Part shown: one piece after another, positions 15,525 to 25,280 of the stretch
Position numbering within the stretch: the stretch's first letter is position 1
Layout: each line of letters begins with the position of its first letter
From: Bacteroidales bacterium
GTDB lineage: Bacteria; Bacteroidota; Bacteroidia; Bacteroidales; UBA932
Length of the DNA: 37,534 nt
Direction of reading: 5' to 3'
Assembly (NCBI GenBank): GCA_017476575.1
Contig: JAFUZO010000026.1
Coordinates: 1 to 37,534, forward strand
Program-made: the position numbers and the translations under genes
The notes under the pieces: generated by a model
Seen by the model: the letters and a program-made list of their open reading frames with translations, nothing else
What the model was told of the DNA's origin: nothing
Databases searched by the model: none

Positions 15525-17696
15525 ATGGACCCCATCCTGGAAGGACTGAACAGCCGCCAGCGCGAGGCGGTGACCGCGACCGAAGGGCGCATCCGCGTCG
15601 TGGCGGGCGCCGGCACCGGCAAGACCAAGACGCTCACCCACCGGTATGCCTACATCGTCAACGTGCTGGGCATCGACCCGGCCGACATCCTCTGCCTCAC
15701 CTTCACCAACAAGGCGGCGGCCGAGATGCGGAGCCGGATTGCGGGCCTGGTCCACAGCGGCGACTACAACGACTTCGTCTGCACCATCCACGGGTTCTGC
15801 GTCAAGTTCCTCCGGAAGGAAATCTACCGCCTGGGCTTCCCGAAGGGCTTCACCGTCCTCGACGAGGAGGATGCCAAGGCCCTGGCGAAGCAGGCGATGG
15901 ACGAGATGGGCATCAAACGCACCGAGAAGACGGTCCGGCAGTTCCTCGATGCCGTCGCCGCCGAAAAGGCCCTGAACGGCTATATCCAAACCTACATGCT
16001 CCCGGAATCGAAGGTCACCGACGGGATGCGCCGCACCTCCCGGCTCGCCAACTATGTCAGCCGCCAGATGAAGGGCTACACCCTCGACTTCGACGACCTC
16101 ATCAATTTCACGAAATACATCCTGGACCGCTTTCCGGATGCCTGCGCGGCCTGGCAGGACGCCCTCGACTACATCATGGTCGACGAGGCGCAGGACTGCA
16201 ACCTCGACGACTGGGACCTCGTGGAACGGCTCTCGGCCCGGCACCACAACCTTTTCGTCGTCGGCGACCCGGACCAGGCCATCTACCAGTGGCGCGGCGC
16301 CCGGCCCGACCTGTTCGTGCAGTTCGCCGCCGACAAGACCATCGTCCTGGATGAGAACTACCGCTCGACACCGAAGATCCTCGACATCGCCAACAGCGTC
16401 ATCATCCACAACCGCAACCGCATCCCCAAGGACCTGTTCACCCGCAAGGCCGAGGGGCGGGCCGTCATCCATTTCCACGGCAAGTCCGGGAAGGAGGAGA
16501 TGGACTGGATCGTCGCCCAGGTGCGCCTCCTGCTCGGGGGCGGGGCGGTGCCCGGCGAGATTGCCGTCCTGTACCGCAGCGGATTCCAATCCCGGGCCGT
16601 CGAACAGGCCTTCCTGGATGCCCGGCTCCCCTACACCATCTGGGGCGGAACCCGCTTCTTCGAGCGCCGGGAAATCAAGGATGCGCTGAGTTACCTGCGC
16701 CTCGTAAGCAACCAGGACGATGACCTTGCCTTCGCCCGCATCCTCAACGTCCCCTCCCGGAAACTGGGACGGAAGTTCCTTGACACGCTCCAGGCAGATG
16801 CCGAAGGTGTCTCCCTTTACACCGCCCTCCAGCTGCACGACGGCTACGGCAAGCCCGCGGCCCGCGCGTTCATCGACCTCATCGAGGATGGGAAGCAGTA
16901 TGTCCGGGAGCACCGCATCAGCGACCTGCTGGACCGCCTCCTGGACCGCTCCGGACTCAAACAGAGCATCCGGGAGGACCAGGACGAGGCCAGGCTGGAG
17001 AACCTCGACGAACTCCTCGCCTCCATCCGCTCCTACGAGGCAGCCCGTCCGGATGACGAGGCCACCCTCGCCGACTACCTCCAGGACATCGCCCTCTACA
17101 CCAACGACGACCACCGCAAGGACACCCCGGTCCTCAAACTCATGACCATCCACCAGGCCAAGGGGCTCGAATTCCCCTATGTCTTCGTCATCGGCCTTTC
17201 CGAAGGGATCTTCCCTAACATGCGGACCATCCGCGAATACAAGAAGAATGGTGAAGAGGAGGAGCGGCGCCTGATGTATGTCGCCGTCACCCGGGCCGAG
17301 AAGGCCCTTTTCTTGACCGAATCCGAGGGGTACAACGTCTCGACCAAGACGAACAAGTATCCATCCCGTTTCCTCGCCGAGATCGGCCCGGAACTCATGG
17401 TGGCCGAAGGCGTCATCCCCGAAGAACTCTGGCGGGGCACCCGCAACCTCGTCCATGTCCTCGACGAAGAATTCGATCCGCACCGGCCGGTGGCCCTCGA
17501 CGAGGTGGACTTCGCCGAGGAGCGGGTGGAGTATGCCAGCCCCTTCCACATCGGCGATCCGGTCACCCACGCGGTCTTCGGCCCCGGCACCATCCGCTCG
17601 GCCAACCACGACGGGACGACCTTCGAGGTCGTCTTCGAGAGCGGTGCCGTCCGCTCCATCCGCGCCGCCTTCCTCACCCCCGCCGACTTCCCGTAA
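15525..17696 (+). CDS. UvrD/PcrA-family superfamily 1 DNA helicase
   Basis: This 723-residue ATP-dependent 3'-to-5' helicase acts in DNA repair and replication restart. All SF1A motifs are present: Q motif (LNSRQREAV), Walker A (GAGTGKT at 28-34), LTFTNKAAAEM, Walker B VDEAQD near 217, GDPDQAIYQWRGA, LDENYRST, TIHQAKGLEFPYVFVIGL, and RRLMYVAVTRAEKAL. The C-terminal end (GDPVTHAVFGPGTIRS...VVFESG) is the small Tudor-like domain with which PcrA/UvrD contact RNA polymerase. It is therefore closer to UvrD/PcrA than to Rep or to a RecB-like nuclease; no nuclease domain is present. It follows pncA with a four-base gap. Confidence 0.95.
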   Translation: MDPILEGLNSRQREAVTATEGRIRVVAGAGTGKTKTLTHRYAYIVNVLGIDPADILCLTFTNKAAAEMRSRIAGLVHSGDYNDFVCTIHGFCVKFLRKEIYRLGFPKGFTVLDEEDAKALAKQAMDEMGIKRTEKTVRQFLDAVAAEKALNGYIQTYMLPESKVTDGMRRTSRLANYVSRQMKGYTLDFDDLINFTKYILDRFPDACAAWQDALDYIMVDEAQDCNLDDWDLVERLSARHHNLFVVGDPDQAIYQWRGARPDLFVQFAADKTIVLDENYRSTPKILDIANSVIIHNRNRIPKDLFTRKAEGRAVIHFHGKSGKEEMDWIVAQVRLLLGGGAVPGEIAVLYRSGFQSRAVEQAFLDARLPYTIWGGTRFFERREIKDALSYLRLVSNQDDDLAFARILNVPSRKLGRKFLDTLQADAEGVSLYTALQLHDGYGKPAARAFIDLIEDGKQYVREHRISDLLDRLLDRSGLKQSIREDQDEARLENLDELLASIRSYEAARPDDEATLADYLQDIALYTNDDHRKDTPVLKLMTIHQAKGLEFPYVFVIGLSEGIFPNMRTIREYKKNGEEEERRLMYVAVTRAEKALFLTESEGYNVSTKTNKYPSRFLAEIGPELMVAEGVIPEELWRGTRNLVHVLDEEFDPHRPVALDEVDFAEERVEYASPFHIGDPVTHAVFGPGTIRSANHDGTTFEVVFESGAVRSIRAAFLTPADFP

Positions 17697-17705
17697 GGAG
17701 CGGTT

Positions 17706-17737
17706 TTTGCAGTTCGGGCGGATTATTTGTATATTTG
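17706..17737 (+). promoter_or_regulatory. Promoter of the porin-like gene
   Basis: TTTG (17706-17709), exactly 20 bases, then TATATTTG (17730-17737). The ATG at 17745 starts only seven bases after the -7 box, so the mRNA should have almost no leader. Confidence 0.75.
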
Positions 17738-17744
17738 CAGATTG

Positions 17745-20399
17745 ATGAAGAATTGGTGGTCGGAAATATTCGTGCCGGCAGTGATGGTCGGGCTGACTGC
17801 GGCGGGGACGCTCGGTGTGGAGACGTCGCGTGTGCTCCGGCCGGAAGGATCCTTCCATGCCTTGCGGGCCCTTGACTTGGACAGCCTCCGGACCGATACG
17901 ACACACCTGCTGCCCATCGACAGCCTGGGCACCCAGGACCTCACGGATACACTGGAAGACGACTTCGACCTCTTCGCCGAACCGCAGGAAGACACCCTCC
18001 CCCACATCTCCGCCCGCGACACGATGAAGGTGCCGGACAGCCTGCGGGCCACCAACCCTTTCCTGTACCGCTGGTATGTCGCCACCAAAGATTCCCTGAC
18101 CCACCGCATCGTGGTCGACTCCCTCAAGGCCGAGGGGGACAGTCTCGACTGGCCGCGGATCGACTCGCTTTACCTTGCCGACTCGACCGCCGCTGCCATC
18201 GAGCGCTTCAACCGTTGGTATGCCGGGCTGACCAAGGCCGAGCGGAAACGCTACGACTACGAACAGAAACTACCGGCCATCCTGCACCGGCAGGACTCGA
18301 TCCTCCAGCGGAAGGACAGCCTGCGTGCCATCCGGGACAGTATCCGCGAAAGTACACCACGCATCCTGGAAACGGCCTTCCTGCCGGATTCGATGTTCTA
18401 CAAGCGCCTCGTGACCTGGCACCACGACCGGTATTTCAACAAGGTAGAGCTCTTCGACTGGGACACCACCTCCAACTACCATTTCAACGATTTCCCGTAC
18501 CTGCGGGAAGACGTCGGCGGCAGCTTCCTCGGCGTCGCTGGATCGGCCGTCCAGACCTACGACTTCTTCAAGCGCGACGACCCGGAGACCGTCAGTTTCT
18601 ACGCCCCCTACGAGAGCTGGACCTACAACCCGTCCAACCTGCCGATGTACAACACCAAGACCCCGTACACCGAGCTCCAGTACGACGGCAACCTGTTCAA
18701 CACCGAGACCAAAGCGGCCGACAACGTCCGCATCTTCACCACGCAGAACATCTTCCCGGAACTGAACATCGCCATGGAATTCAAGACCTACGGTGGGGCC
18801 GGCATCCTGCAGAATGAGAAAACCCGCAACAAGACCGCCTTTGTGGCCGCCAACTACCTCGGCAAGAAATACCTCGCCCATGGCGGCCTCATCTCCAACA
18901 CCGTCCTGCGGGCCGAGAACGGCGGTATCCAGGACAACTTCTGGATCCGGGACACGACCGTGGACGCCCGGGAGATTGCCGTCTCCCTCTCCACGGCGCA
19001 GAACGCCTACAAGAAGCGGACCTGGTTCTTTGACCAGAGTTACCGGATTCCCCTGAGTTTCATCGAAGACCTCAAGCACCGCGGCGACACGGCCTATGTC
19101 AAGGCGGACACCCTCGACACGGACATGACGACCGCCTTCATCGGCACGGCATCGGAATATTCCGTGTTCACCAAGATGTACACCGATGCGGTGACCACCT
19201 CCGACCAGGCGGGCAGCGATTTCTTTGACGGACGGTTCTATATGAACCCGTCCAAGAGCTCCGACTCGCTCCGGGTCATGCGGCTGGACAACCGGCTCTT
19301 TGTCCGCTTCCAGCCTTGGCATGAGGATGCCGTCATCTCCAAGCTGGAAGGCGGCCTCGGTTACCGCCACCAGAGCCATTATCTCCTTCCGCCAGGCTCC
19401 TACCTCCGCCGCCCGTCCTCCTACAACTGGAATTCCGCATACGTCTATGCCGGGGCCGAGGGCCGGATCAACCGATACGTGGAATGGAATGCACTCGGCC
19501 GCTACACCTTTGCCGGGACAGAGGTCAACGACCTGCTCGTCAAGGCGGATGCCCGGCTCAACCTCTATCCATTCCGTCGCCAGCGCAGCAGCCCGCTCAC
19601 CCTCGGCGCCCGGTTCGAGACCCGTCTCAAGGAACCGGATTTCTATGAGCAGCGCTTCTATTCGAACCATTACCAGTGGGACAACGACTTCACCAAGGTT
19701 TCGACGACCAGGATAGAGGCCTTTCTCGATGTCCCCAGATGGAAACTGCATGCCGAGGCGGGCTATGCCCTGCTCTCCGGCAACATCTACTACGACACCC
19801 TCGGCGTCGCCCGGCAGAACGACCCGCTGATGAGCGTTCTCACCGCCCGGCTCCGCTGGGATGTCCAGGTCGGCCGGCTCCTCCACCTGGACAACCAGGC
19901 CCTCGTCCAGTATTCCTCCGACGAGGAGGTCCTGCCGTTGCCCCTTGCCGCCCTCAACCTGCGGTATTATATCCAGTTCCCGATCGTCCGGGACGATGTG
20001 ATGCGGATGCAGCTGGGCGCCAACATCCATTACAATACCGGCTGGTATGCTCCCTCGTTCAACCCGGTGGCCGGTGTCTTCATCAACCAGAAGCAGTACA
20101 AGTACGGCAACGTGCCGCGGTTCGACCTCTTCGCCAACATCCAGTGGAAAAAAGCCTGCATCTTCGTCAAGTACGAGAATGCCGGCCAGGGCTGGCCGGC
20201 GGACAAGAAGGACTATTTCAGCGCCCACCATTACATCCACACGACCCGCGCCGTCAAGGTCGGCATCCTGTGGCCGTTCTATCCGAACCTGGGCAGCAGC
20301 AAGACCCTTTCTTCGCGCGCCGGTTCCGGCATGGGCGGTGGAGGAGGCAGCGGCCTGGGCGGCGGTCTCAAAGGGGCCATGGGCGGTCTCGGGATGTAA
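17745..20399 (+). CDS. Porin_10-type putative outer-membrane beta-barrel protein
   Basis: This 884-residue protein resembles the 'putative porin' (Porin_10) family of Bacteroidota. The N-terminus has a hydrophobic export-type segment (FVPAVMVGLTAAGTLGV), then a region with many DSL and DT repeats, and then a long barrel with the family stretch YHFNDFPYLREDVGGSFLG and alternating aromatic strands (YIQFPIVRDDVMRMQLGANIHYN, KVGILWPFYPN). The last 28 residues or so after the final strand are glycine-rich (SGMGGGGGSGLGGGLKGAMGG), unusual for a barrel that normally ends in an aromatic residue. The start at 17745 is chosen because the promoter lies just upstream. A lytic transglycosylase gene follows four bases later. 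The cargo is unknown. Confidence 0.85.
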   Translation: MKNWWSEIFVPAVMVGLTAAGTLGVETSRVLRPEGSFHALRALDLDSLRTDTTHLLPIDSLGTQDLTDTLEDDFDLFAEPQEDTLPHISARDTMKVPDSLRATNPFLYRWYVATKDSLTHRIVVDSLKAEGDSLDWPRIDSLYLADSTAAAIERFNRWYAGLTKAERKRYDYEQKLPAILHRQDSILQRKDSLRAIRDSIRESTPRILETAFLPDSMFYKRLVTWHHDRYFNKVELFDWDTTSNYHFNDFPYLREDVGGSFLGVAGSAVQTYDFFKRDDPETVSFYAPYESWTYNPSNLPMYNTKTPYTELQYDGNLFNTETKAADNVRIFTTQNIFPELNIAMEFKTYGGAGILQNEKTRNKTAFVAANYLGKKYLAHGGLISNTVLRAENGGIQDNFWIRDTTVDAREIAVSLSTAQNAYKKRTWFFDQSYRIPLSFIEDLKHRGDTAYVKADTLDTDMTTAFIGTASEYSVFTKMYTDAVTTSDQAGSDFFDGRFYMNPSKSSDSLRVMRLDNRLFVRFQPWHEDAVISKLEGGLGYRHQSHYLLPPGSYLRRPSSYNWNSAYVYAGAEGRINRYVEWNALGRYTFAGTEVNDLLVKADARLNLYPFRRQRSSPLTLGARFETRLKEPDFYEQRFYSNHYQWDNDFTKVSTTRIEAFLDVPRWKLHAEAGYALLSGNIYYDTLGVARQNDPLMSVLTARLRWDVQVGRLLHLDNQALVQYSSDEEVLPLPLAALNLRYYIQFPIVRDDVMRMQLGANIHYNTGWYAPSFNPVAGVFINQKQYKYGNVPRFDLFANIQWKKACIFVKYENAGQGWPADKKDYFSAHHYIHTTRAVKVGILWPFYPNLGSSKTLSSRAGSGMGGGGGSGLGGGLKGAMGGLGM

Positions 20400-20403
20400 G
20401 CCT

Positions 20404-21372
20404 ATGTCTTCAGGATCGCGCAGATTTTTCATCCTCGGTGCCGTGACCCTCGCGGCACTGGTCGTGTTGCCGGTGTCCACCCGGAGGCATCCCTGGCAGG
20501 AACGCCATCCTTCCATCCGCTGTGCCATCGACCTCCGCGGCGACCGGCCGGGCAGCGCGACCGTCGCCCTGAGCCGCATGATGTTCAACAAGTTCGCCGA
20601 AGACTTCCACCTGGACGCCGACATCCGGGTCCGGGAGGATGGGTCCGATTACCTGGATTCCCTGCGGGAGGGCCACGTGGACCTCGTGGCCATGTACCAG
20701 GCAGACAGCCTGGACGGGAACGGACTCGTCACATCACGTCCCTTCAACGACAGCACGGTATGGGTCCTGCGGGATGATGACCCTGCCAGCCTCAAAGCTG
20801 TCAATACATGGCTTGCGGCACTCACCGGATCCGGGCATTTCCGCAGACTCAGCAAGACCTTCCTGCAAGGCAAGGTCTCCAGCCTGACTTCCATCAGTGC
20901 ATACGACGTCCTCATCCGTCGCAATGCCGAAGAGATGGGATGGGACTGGCGCCTGCTCTCCGCCATGATCTTCCATGAATCGCGTTTCACCAACGAGGCC
21001 AGCTCCGACAAGGGTGCCGTAGGGCTCATGCAGGTCCGCAGCGGACGCTATAGCGTCGACACGCTCCTGGACCCGGCGGTGAACATCGCGGTCGGCACCA
21101 GGTACCTGTCCCGCCTCCAGCGGATGTTCCTGCCCTATGCCGCAGACACGACCGAATGTCTCAAATTCGCGCTCGCAGCCTACAATGCGGGGGAAGGCAA
21201 CATCCTCAAGAGCATCCAGTACGCGCAGCGCCATGGGGTGGATGCCTCCCGGTGGGACAGTATCGTGTCCATCCTTCCGGAAGTCCCGGGGTTCTCGGGG
21301 CGGCAGACGATTGCCTACGTCGACGGCGTCCTCGACACGTACGAGGACTATGTGACGGTGTATCCGAAGTGA
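20404..21372 (+). CDS. MltF-like membrane-bound lytic transglycosylase
   Basis: This 322-residue enzyme cleaves the peptidoglycan glycan strand with anhydro-muropeptide formation. A membrane anchor or signal (FFILGAVTLAALVVLPV) is followed by a shortened solute-binding-like domain (about 38-155) and a C-terminal SLT domain: the catalytic Glu192 in IFHESRF, then SSDKGAVGLMQV and ALAAYNAGEGNI. This order matches MltF, but the binding domain is much smaller than in E. coli MltF (518 residues). The gene is cotranscribed with the porin-like gene and ends nine bases from the convergent permease gene, with no terminator visible between them. Confidence 0.87.
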   Translation: MSSGSRRFFILGAVTLAALVVLPVSTRRHPWQERHPSIRCAIDLRGDRPGSATVALSRMMFNKFAEDFHLDADIRVREDGSDYLDSLREGHVDLVAMYQADSLDGNGLVTSRPFNDSTVWVLRDDDPASLKAVNTWLAALTGSGHFRRLSKTFLQGKVSSLTSISAYDVLIRRNAEEMGWDWRLLSAMIFHESRFTNEASSDKGAVGLMQVRSGRYSVDTLLDPAVNIAVGTRYLSRLQRMFLPYAADTTECLKFALAAYNAGEGNILKSIQYAQRHGVDASRWDSIVSILPEVPGFSGRQTIAYVDGVLDTYEDYVTVYPK

Positions 21373-21381
21373 GAAATCTCC

Positions 21382-22545
21382 CTACTCTGCCCGGACGGTG
21401 CGGGCGGGGTCGACGCGGGCGATGAAGAGCGTCGGAATCAGCAAGAGGAGCATGATGCCCACCCACGCCGCCAGGTCGGCAGCCAGTATCCACGGGATGT
21501 CGATATGGACCGGGACGTAGGACACGAAATAGTTGGCAGGATCCAGCTTGATCAGATGCGTCGCCCCCTGGACCCCGCAGAACAGCAGCGCCACGGCGTT
21601 GCCAACCAGCATCCCCTTCCCGACGACCCCGGAAGCCACCCGGAGGAAGACCTTGCCGATGGCCCGGTCGCCCATGCCCAGCGTCTTGAGGGTGCCGATG
21701 GTGGAGATATGGCGCAGGAGCATGATCAGGAGGCCGGAAATCATGTTGAAGCCCGCAACGATGATCATGAGCACCAGGATGAAAAGGACGTTGAAATCCA
21801 CGAGGTCCAGCCAGTCGAAAAGTTGCGGATAAGACTGGACCGAAGAAGTCGCCAACAGGTCCTCCTCTCCATCGTTGCCGGCCAGAAGGAGGAGCGTTCC
21901 GATCTGTCCGGTAAGTTCATCCAGGACCGGACGGGCCTTGTATTCCGGCCGCAAAGTTACTTCCAGGGCCGACGCTCCATCCTCTCCCCAACCGTTCAGG
22001 CGCTGGATGTCGGAGAGGTTGGCGTAGACGACTAGGTTGTCATCCATCTCCAGCATATCCCGATGAACCTCTGTAACGTGGAACTTCCGTACCCGGACCT
22101 TCTCCCCGACGAAATAGGTGGTCATATCATCCCCTGCCTGCAGGCCGGTAACAGCAGCGAGGCGGGTCGGGATAGAGACACAAAGGGAGGAATCCGGCCG
22201 TCCGGCGATGCCCTTGACCAGCACCCCGTGGATGACATCGCCGCTGCGGACGATGCCGGCCCGGACCGCCACCGGGTCGATGGAACGGATGCCGGGAAGC
22301 GCCAGCAAGGATTCTTCGCAGGAGAGACGGGCCGGAATCGGATCGGTCTCCCCCGTCAGGCCGACCGACCGGGCAGAAATCCGGATGTCACCGGTCAATG
22401 AGGAGACCCCGTCCCGGACAGCATGCCGGAAACCCGATGCGATGGTCACGGCCAAAATGATAACCAGGAAACTCACGGCGATCGAGACCGCCGCGACGTT
22501 TCCCTGGAATTTCAATTTGCGCGATATGAAGCGCGTGGCGTCCAT
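21382..22545 (-). CDS. FtsX-like ABC permease of the LolC/LolE type
   Basis: This 387-residue inner-membrane protein has the LolC/E layout: one N-terminal helix (about 18-40, AAVSIAVSFLVIILAVTIASG), a MacB-type periplasmic domain (about 45-245), and three C-terminal helices of the FtsX permease domain (FNVLFILVLMIIVAGFNMISGLLIMLLRHISTIGTLKTLGMG, then two more, ending in LIPTLFIARVDPARTVRAE). LolCDE extracts lipoproteins for transfer to the outer membrane. No LolD ATPase is encoded nearby, so the partner must be elsewhere. Its ATG directly abuts the TAG stop of the M13 peptidase gene. Other FtsX-family exporters cannot be excluded. Confidence 0.88.
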   Translation of the reverse strand: MDATRFISRKLKFQGNVAAVSIAVSFLVIILAVTIASGFRHAVRDGVSSLTGDIRISARSVGLTGETDPIPARLSCEESLLALPGIRSIDPVAVRAGIVRSGDVIHGVLVKGIAGRPDSSLCVSIPTRLAAVTGLQAGDDMTTYFVGEKVRVRKFHVTEVHRDMLEMDDNLVVYANLSDIQRLNGWGEDGASALEVTLRPEYKARPVLDELTGQIGTLLLLAGNDGEEDLLATSSVQSYPQLFDWLDLVDFNVLFILVLMIIVAGFNMISGLLIMLLRHISTIGTLKTLGMGDRAIGKVFLRVASGVVGKGMLVGNAVALLFCGVQGATHLIKLDPANYFVSYVPVHIDIPWILAADLAAWVGIMLLLLIPTLFIARVDPARTVRAE

Positions 22546-24558
22546 CTACCAGATGTGGACTCGCTCCTGTTCCGGACGGAACATCGGGTCGCCCTCCTGG
22601 ATATCGAAGGCGTCGAAGAAGGTCTGGAAGTTGCGGAGCGAGACATTGACCCGGTTCTCGGCCAGCGAGTGCGGGTCGAGGTTGGTCAGGCGGGCCTTCT
22701 CCTGGTCGGTGATGTTCTGCGCCCAGATGGCGCCGTAGGACAGGTAGAACCGCTGGGCCGGAGTGAAGCCGTCGATCCGTTTCTCCGGCTTTCCGGCCAG
22801 GGCGTTCTCCATGGCCGTGAAGGCGATTGAGAGACCGCCGTGGTCGCCGATGTTCTCACCGAGGGTATACCGGCCGTTGGCGTGGACGCCCGGCAGGACC
22901 TCGACCGCGTCGAACTGGGCGGCGAGGGCATCCCCCTTGGCGTCGAACTTAGCCTTGTCTTCGGCGGTCCACCAGTTGACCATGTTGCCGGAGGCGTCGA
23001 ACATCGAGCCCTGGTCGTCGAAGCCGTGGGACATCTCGTGGCCGATGACGACGCCGATGCCGCCGTAGTTGACCGGATCGTCCGCGTCGGGATCGAAGAA
23101 CGGCTTCTGGAGGATGGCGGCCGGGAAGCAGATTTCGTTGGTGGTCGGATTGTAGTAGGCATTGACCGTCTGCGGGGTCATGCCCCACTCCGTCTTGTCG
23201 GTCGGCTTGCCGAGTTTGGAGAGGTTGTCGGCAACGTACCAGGCGGTGGCGTTGCGAAGGTTCTCATAATAGGTGTTGTCCGGGTCGATGTCGAGGGTGC
23301 TGTAGTCCTTCCACTTGTCCGGATAGCCGATCTTTACGGTGAAGGAGGCCAGTTTCTCGCGGGCGCGGACCTTGGTGCTGTCGCTCATCCAGTCGAGCGC
23401 GTCGATGTGCTGGCCCAGGGCAGTGCGCAGGTTCTCCACGAGAGTGATCATCTTCCGCTTGGAAGAAGCCGGGAAATAGCGGTCGACATACATCTTGCCG
23501 ACGGCCTCGCCGAGATAGCTGTTCGGGACGGACATGGCACGTTTCCAGCGGGGACGCTGTTCCTGGGCACCGGCCATCTGGTGGGAGAAGAATTCCCAGG
23601 AGGCGGTGTAGAAGTCGTCGGAGAGGGCTCCGGCGGAACTGTTGATGAACTGGGCCAGGGTGTAGGCCTTGAGGGTTTCCAGGTCTGTATTCTCGAAAAT
23701 CTGGTCCAGCCCGTCGAAGTAGCTCGGCTGCGCCACGATGACCTTGTCCTGGGCAGGGATGCCGAGGACGTCGCAGACGGTGCCGAAACGCAGAGACGGC
23801 CAGCGCTCTGCGATCTCGGCGGAGGACATCGGGTTGTAGATCGCCTGCATGTCGCGGTTCTGCTCGCGGGTCCAGCTGATCCGGGCCAGGGCATCCTCCA
23901 CATAGAGGTCTTTGTCTGCCAGGCCTTCCGCATCCTCATAACCGGTGAGGGAGAGGACTTTCACGAGATACTCCCGGTAGCCGGCCTTCAGGGTGGCATT
24001 GCTTTCCAGCAGGTAGTAGTCGCGGTCGCCCATGCCGAGGCCGCCCTGGCCGAGGTAGAGCACCTGCATGTCGCTGTCGGCGAGGTCGGCCTCCACCCCC
24101 GTTCCGCAGAAGCCGCCGTCGCCGTACTTGTTCAGTTCACCGAGGACGCGGGCGAGGTCGTCCTTCGTCGCCGCGGAGGTGATCATGTCCGCATAGGGGC
24201 GGACCGGCTCGGCGCCGAGGGCGTTCCGGGTGGTGGAGTCGAGGGCCATCTTATAGAGGTCGGAGATTTTCTGGTCGACAGTGCCCTTCGCCGCATCCAT
24301 AGTGGTCATGCTCTCGAAGAGGGCGTTCAGGTTCTCCTGGGTGCGTTCAGCGATGGCGTCGAACGAGCCGTAACGGGAAAATTCCGGCTTGAGGGGATTC
24401 TTCTGCTGCCAGCCGCCGGTGGCATAACGGTAGAAGTCAGCTTTAGGACTCACGGTGGTATCGAGGTCCGTCAGGTCCAGCGCCGGGGCCTTGGGCTTCG
24501 GCTGCGTGCATGCGGCCAAGGCCGCGAGAGTGGTCATGATGAGGACAAACTTTTTCAT
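22546..24558 (-). CDS. M13 family zinc metallopeptidase lipoprotein (PepO/neprilysin-like)
   Basis: This 670-residue envelope endopeptidase has a lipoprotein signal (LAACT). The zinc site is intact: HEMSH at 507-511 (HExxH), followed by GFDDQGSMFDASGN and the third ligand E568 in GENIGDHGG. The family substrate-binding motif NAYYNPTTNEICFPAAIL is also present, and the chain ends in VHIW, matching the usual CxVW-type terminus. It is full length for the family. It heads a two-gene operon with the LolC/E-like permease. A -7-like box lies four bases upstream of the ATG. Confidence 0.95.
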   Translation of the reverse strand: MKKFVLIMTTLAALAACTQPKPKAPALDLTDLDTTVSPKADFYRYATGGWQQKNPLKPEFSRYGSFDAIAERTQENLNALFESMTTMDAAKGTVDQKISDLYKMALDSTTRNALGAEPVRPYADMITSAATKDDLARVLGELNKYGDGGFCGTGVEADLADSDMQVLYLGQGGLGMGDRDYYLLESNATLKAGYREYLVKVLSLTGYEDAEGLADKDLYVEDALARISWTREQNRDMQAIYNPMSSAEIAERWPSLRFGTVCDVLGIPAQDKVIVAQPSYFDGLDQIFENTDLETLKAYTLAQFINSSAGALSDDFYTASWEFFSHQMAGAQEQRPRWKRAMSVPNSYLGEAVGKMYVDRYFPASSKRKMITLVENLRTALGQHIDALDWMSDSTKVRAREKLASFTVKIGYPDKWKDYSTLDIDPDNTYYENLRNATAWYVADNLSKLGKPTDKTEWGMTPQTVNAYYNPTTNEICFPAAILQKPFFDPDADDPVNYGGIGVVIGHEMSHGFDDQGSMFDASGNMVNWWTAEDKAKFDAKGDALAAQFDAVEVLPGVHANGRYTLGENIGDHGGLSIAFTAMENALAGKPEKRIDGFTPAQRFYLSYGAIWAQNITDQEKARLTNLDPHSLAENRVNVSLRNFQTFFDAFDIQEGDPMFRPEQERVHIW

Positions 24559-24590
24559 GTTGCAAATTTACACCTTTTTGTTCATCTTTG
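24559..24590. promoter_or_regulatory. Overlapping divergent promoters between the M13 peptidase and YczE-like genes
   Basis: Plus strand: GTTG (24559-24562), 20 bases, CATCTTTG (24583-24590), one base off TAnnTTTG. Minus strand: TAAATTTG (24570-24563), an exact -7 box without a clear -33, four bases from the peptidase ATG. The plus -33 touches the minus -7 box, so the two promoters would compete. Confidence 0.5.
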
Positions 24591-24602
24591 TAGGCTTTTT
24601 GA

Positions 24603-25280
24603 ATGATTTTTATGAAAGGGAAAGATATTGCGGTCCGCTATGCCGTCGCCACCCTGGGGCTGGTCCTTGTGGCACTGGGCGTGGCCTTGTCACTGAAGTC
24701 GAACCTCGGTACGGCACCGATTTCCTGTCCACCGGCCATGTTCAACCTCCGATGGGGCGCCGTCTCGGTCGGTACGTTCACCTGGATGATGCATTTCGTA
24801 CTGATCCTTTTCCAGGCCGCCCTGCTCGGACGGAAGTTCAAATGGTCGCACCTGATGCAGGTTCCGGCCGCCTTCGTATTCGGCTACCTGTGCGATGCCT
24901 GGATCTGGGTCCTCCGGGAAGTCCCGGTGGACGGCTATGCCATGCAGGCGGCCTTCTGCCTGGCTACCGTCGTCGCCACGGCCGTGGGCCTGCGCATCGA
25001 AATCATCGGCAATGCCTGGATGATCGCGGGCGACAAGACTATCGCCGTCCTCGCAGAAGTGACCGGCAGCAAAGTCAGCAATGTCAAGGTCTGCTTCGAT
25101 ATCTTCATGGTTGTCGCGGCTGCCGTGTTCGGCTGGTCCGCCTTCCGCAACCTGCTCGGTGACGGAGCCTCCGTCATCATCCGCGAGGGCACCGTCGTCC
25201 TTGCGCTCTGCACGGGTCTCTGCATGAAACTGACGGACCCGTTGGTCGACCGGGTTTTCAAGCCGCTCATCCATGGGTAA
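24603..25280 (+). CDS. YczE-like multi-pass membrane protein
   Basis: This 225-residue integral membrane protein has about five to six helices and resembles the YczE/YyaS family. Its signature is the early ALGVALSLKSNLGTAPISCPP stretch, where a helix is followed by G-T-x-P, and a second G-rich helix pair near VVATAVGLRIEIIGNAW. The function of the family is poorly known; some members lie beside transporters. A second ATG at 24612 (MKGKDIAV) is an equally good start. It overlaps the following transporter gene by eight bases, so the two are translationally linked. Confidence 0.75.
   Translation: MIFMKGKDIAVRYAVATLGLVLVALGVALSLKSNLGTAPISCPPAMFNLRWGAVSVGTFTWMMHFVLILFQAALLGRKFKWSHLMQVPAAFVFGYLCDAWIWVLREVPVDGYAMQAAFCLATVVATAVGLRIEIIGNAWMIAGDKTIAVLAEVTGSKVSNVKVCFDIFMVVAAAVFGWSAFRNLLGDGASVIIREGTVVLALCTGLCMKLTDPLVDRVFKPLIHG

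Noticed and set aside
15513..20624. Very long open frames on the minus strand opposite the helicase and porin genes (up to about 860 codons).
   Set aside because: They mirror real genes in a GC-rich genome, lack recognisable domains, and have Val/Gly/Glu/Asp-heavy composition typical of antisense frames.
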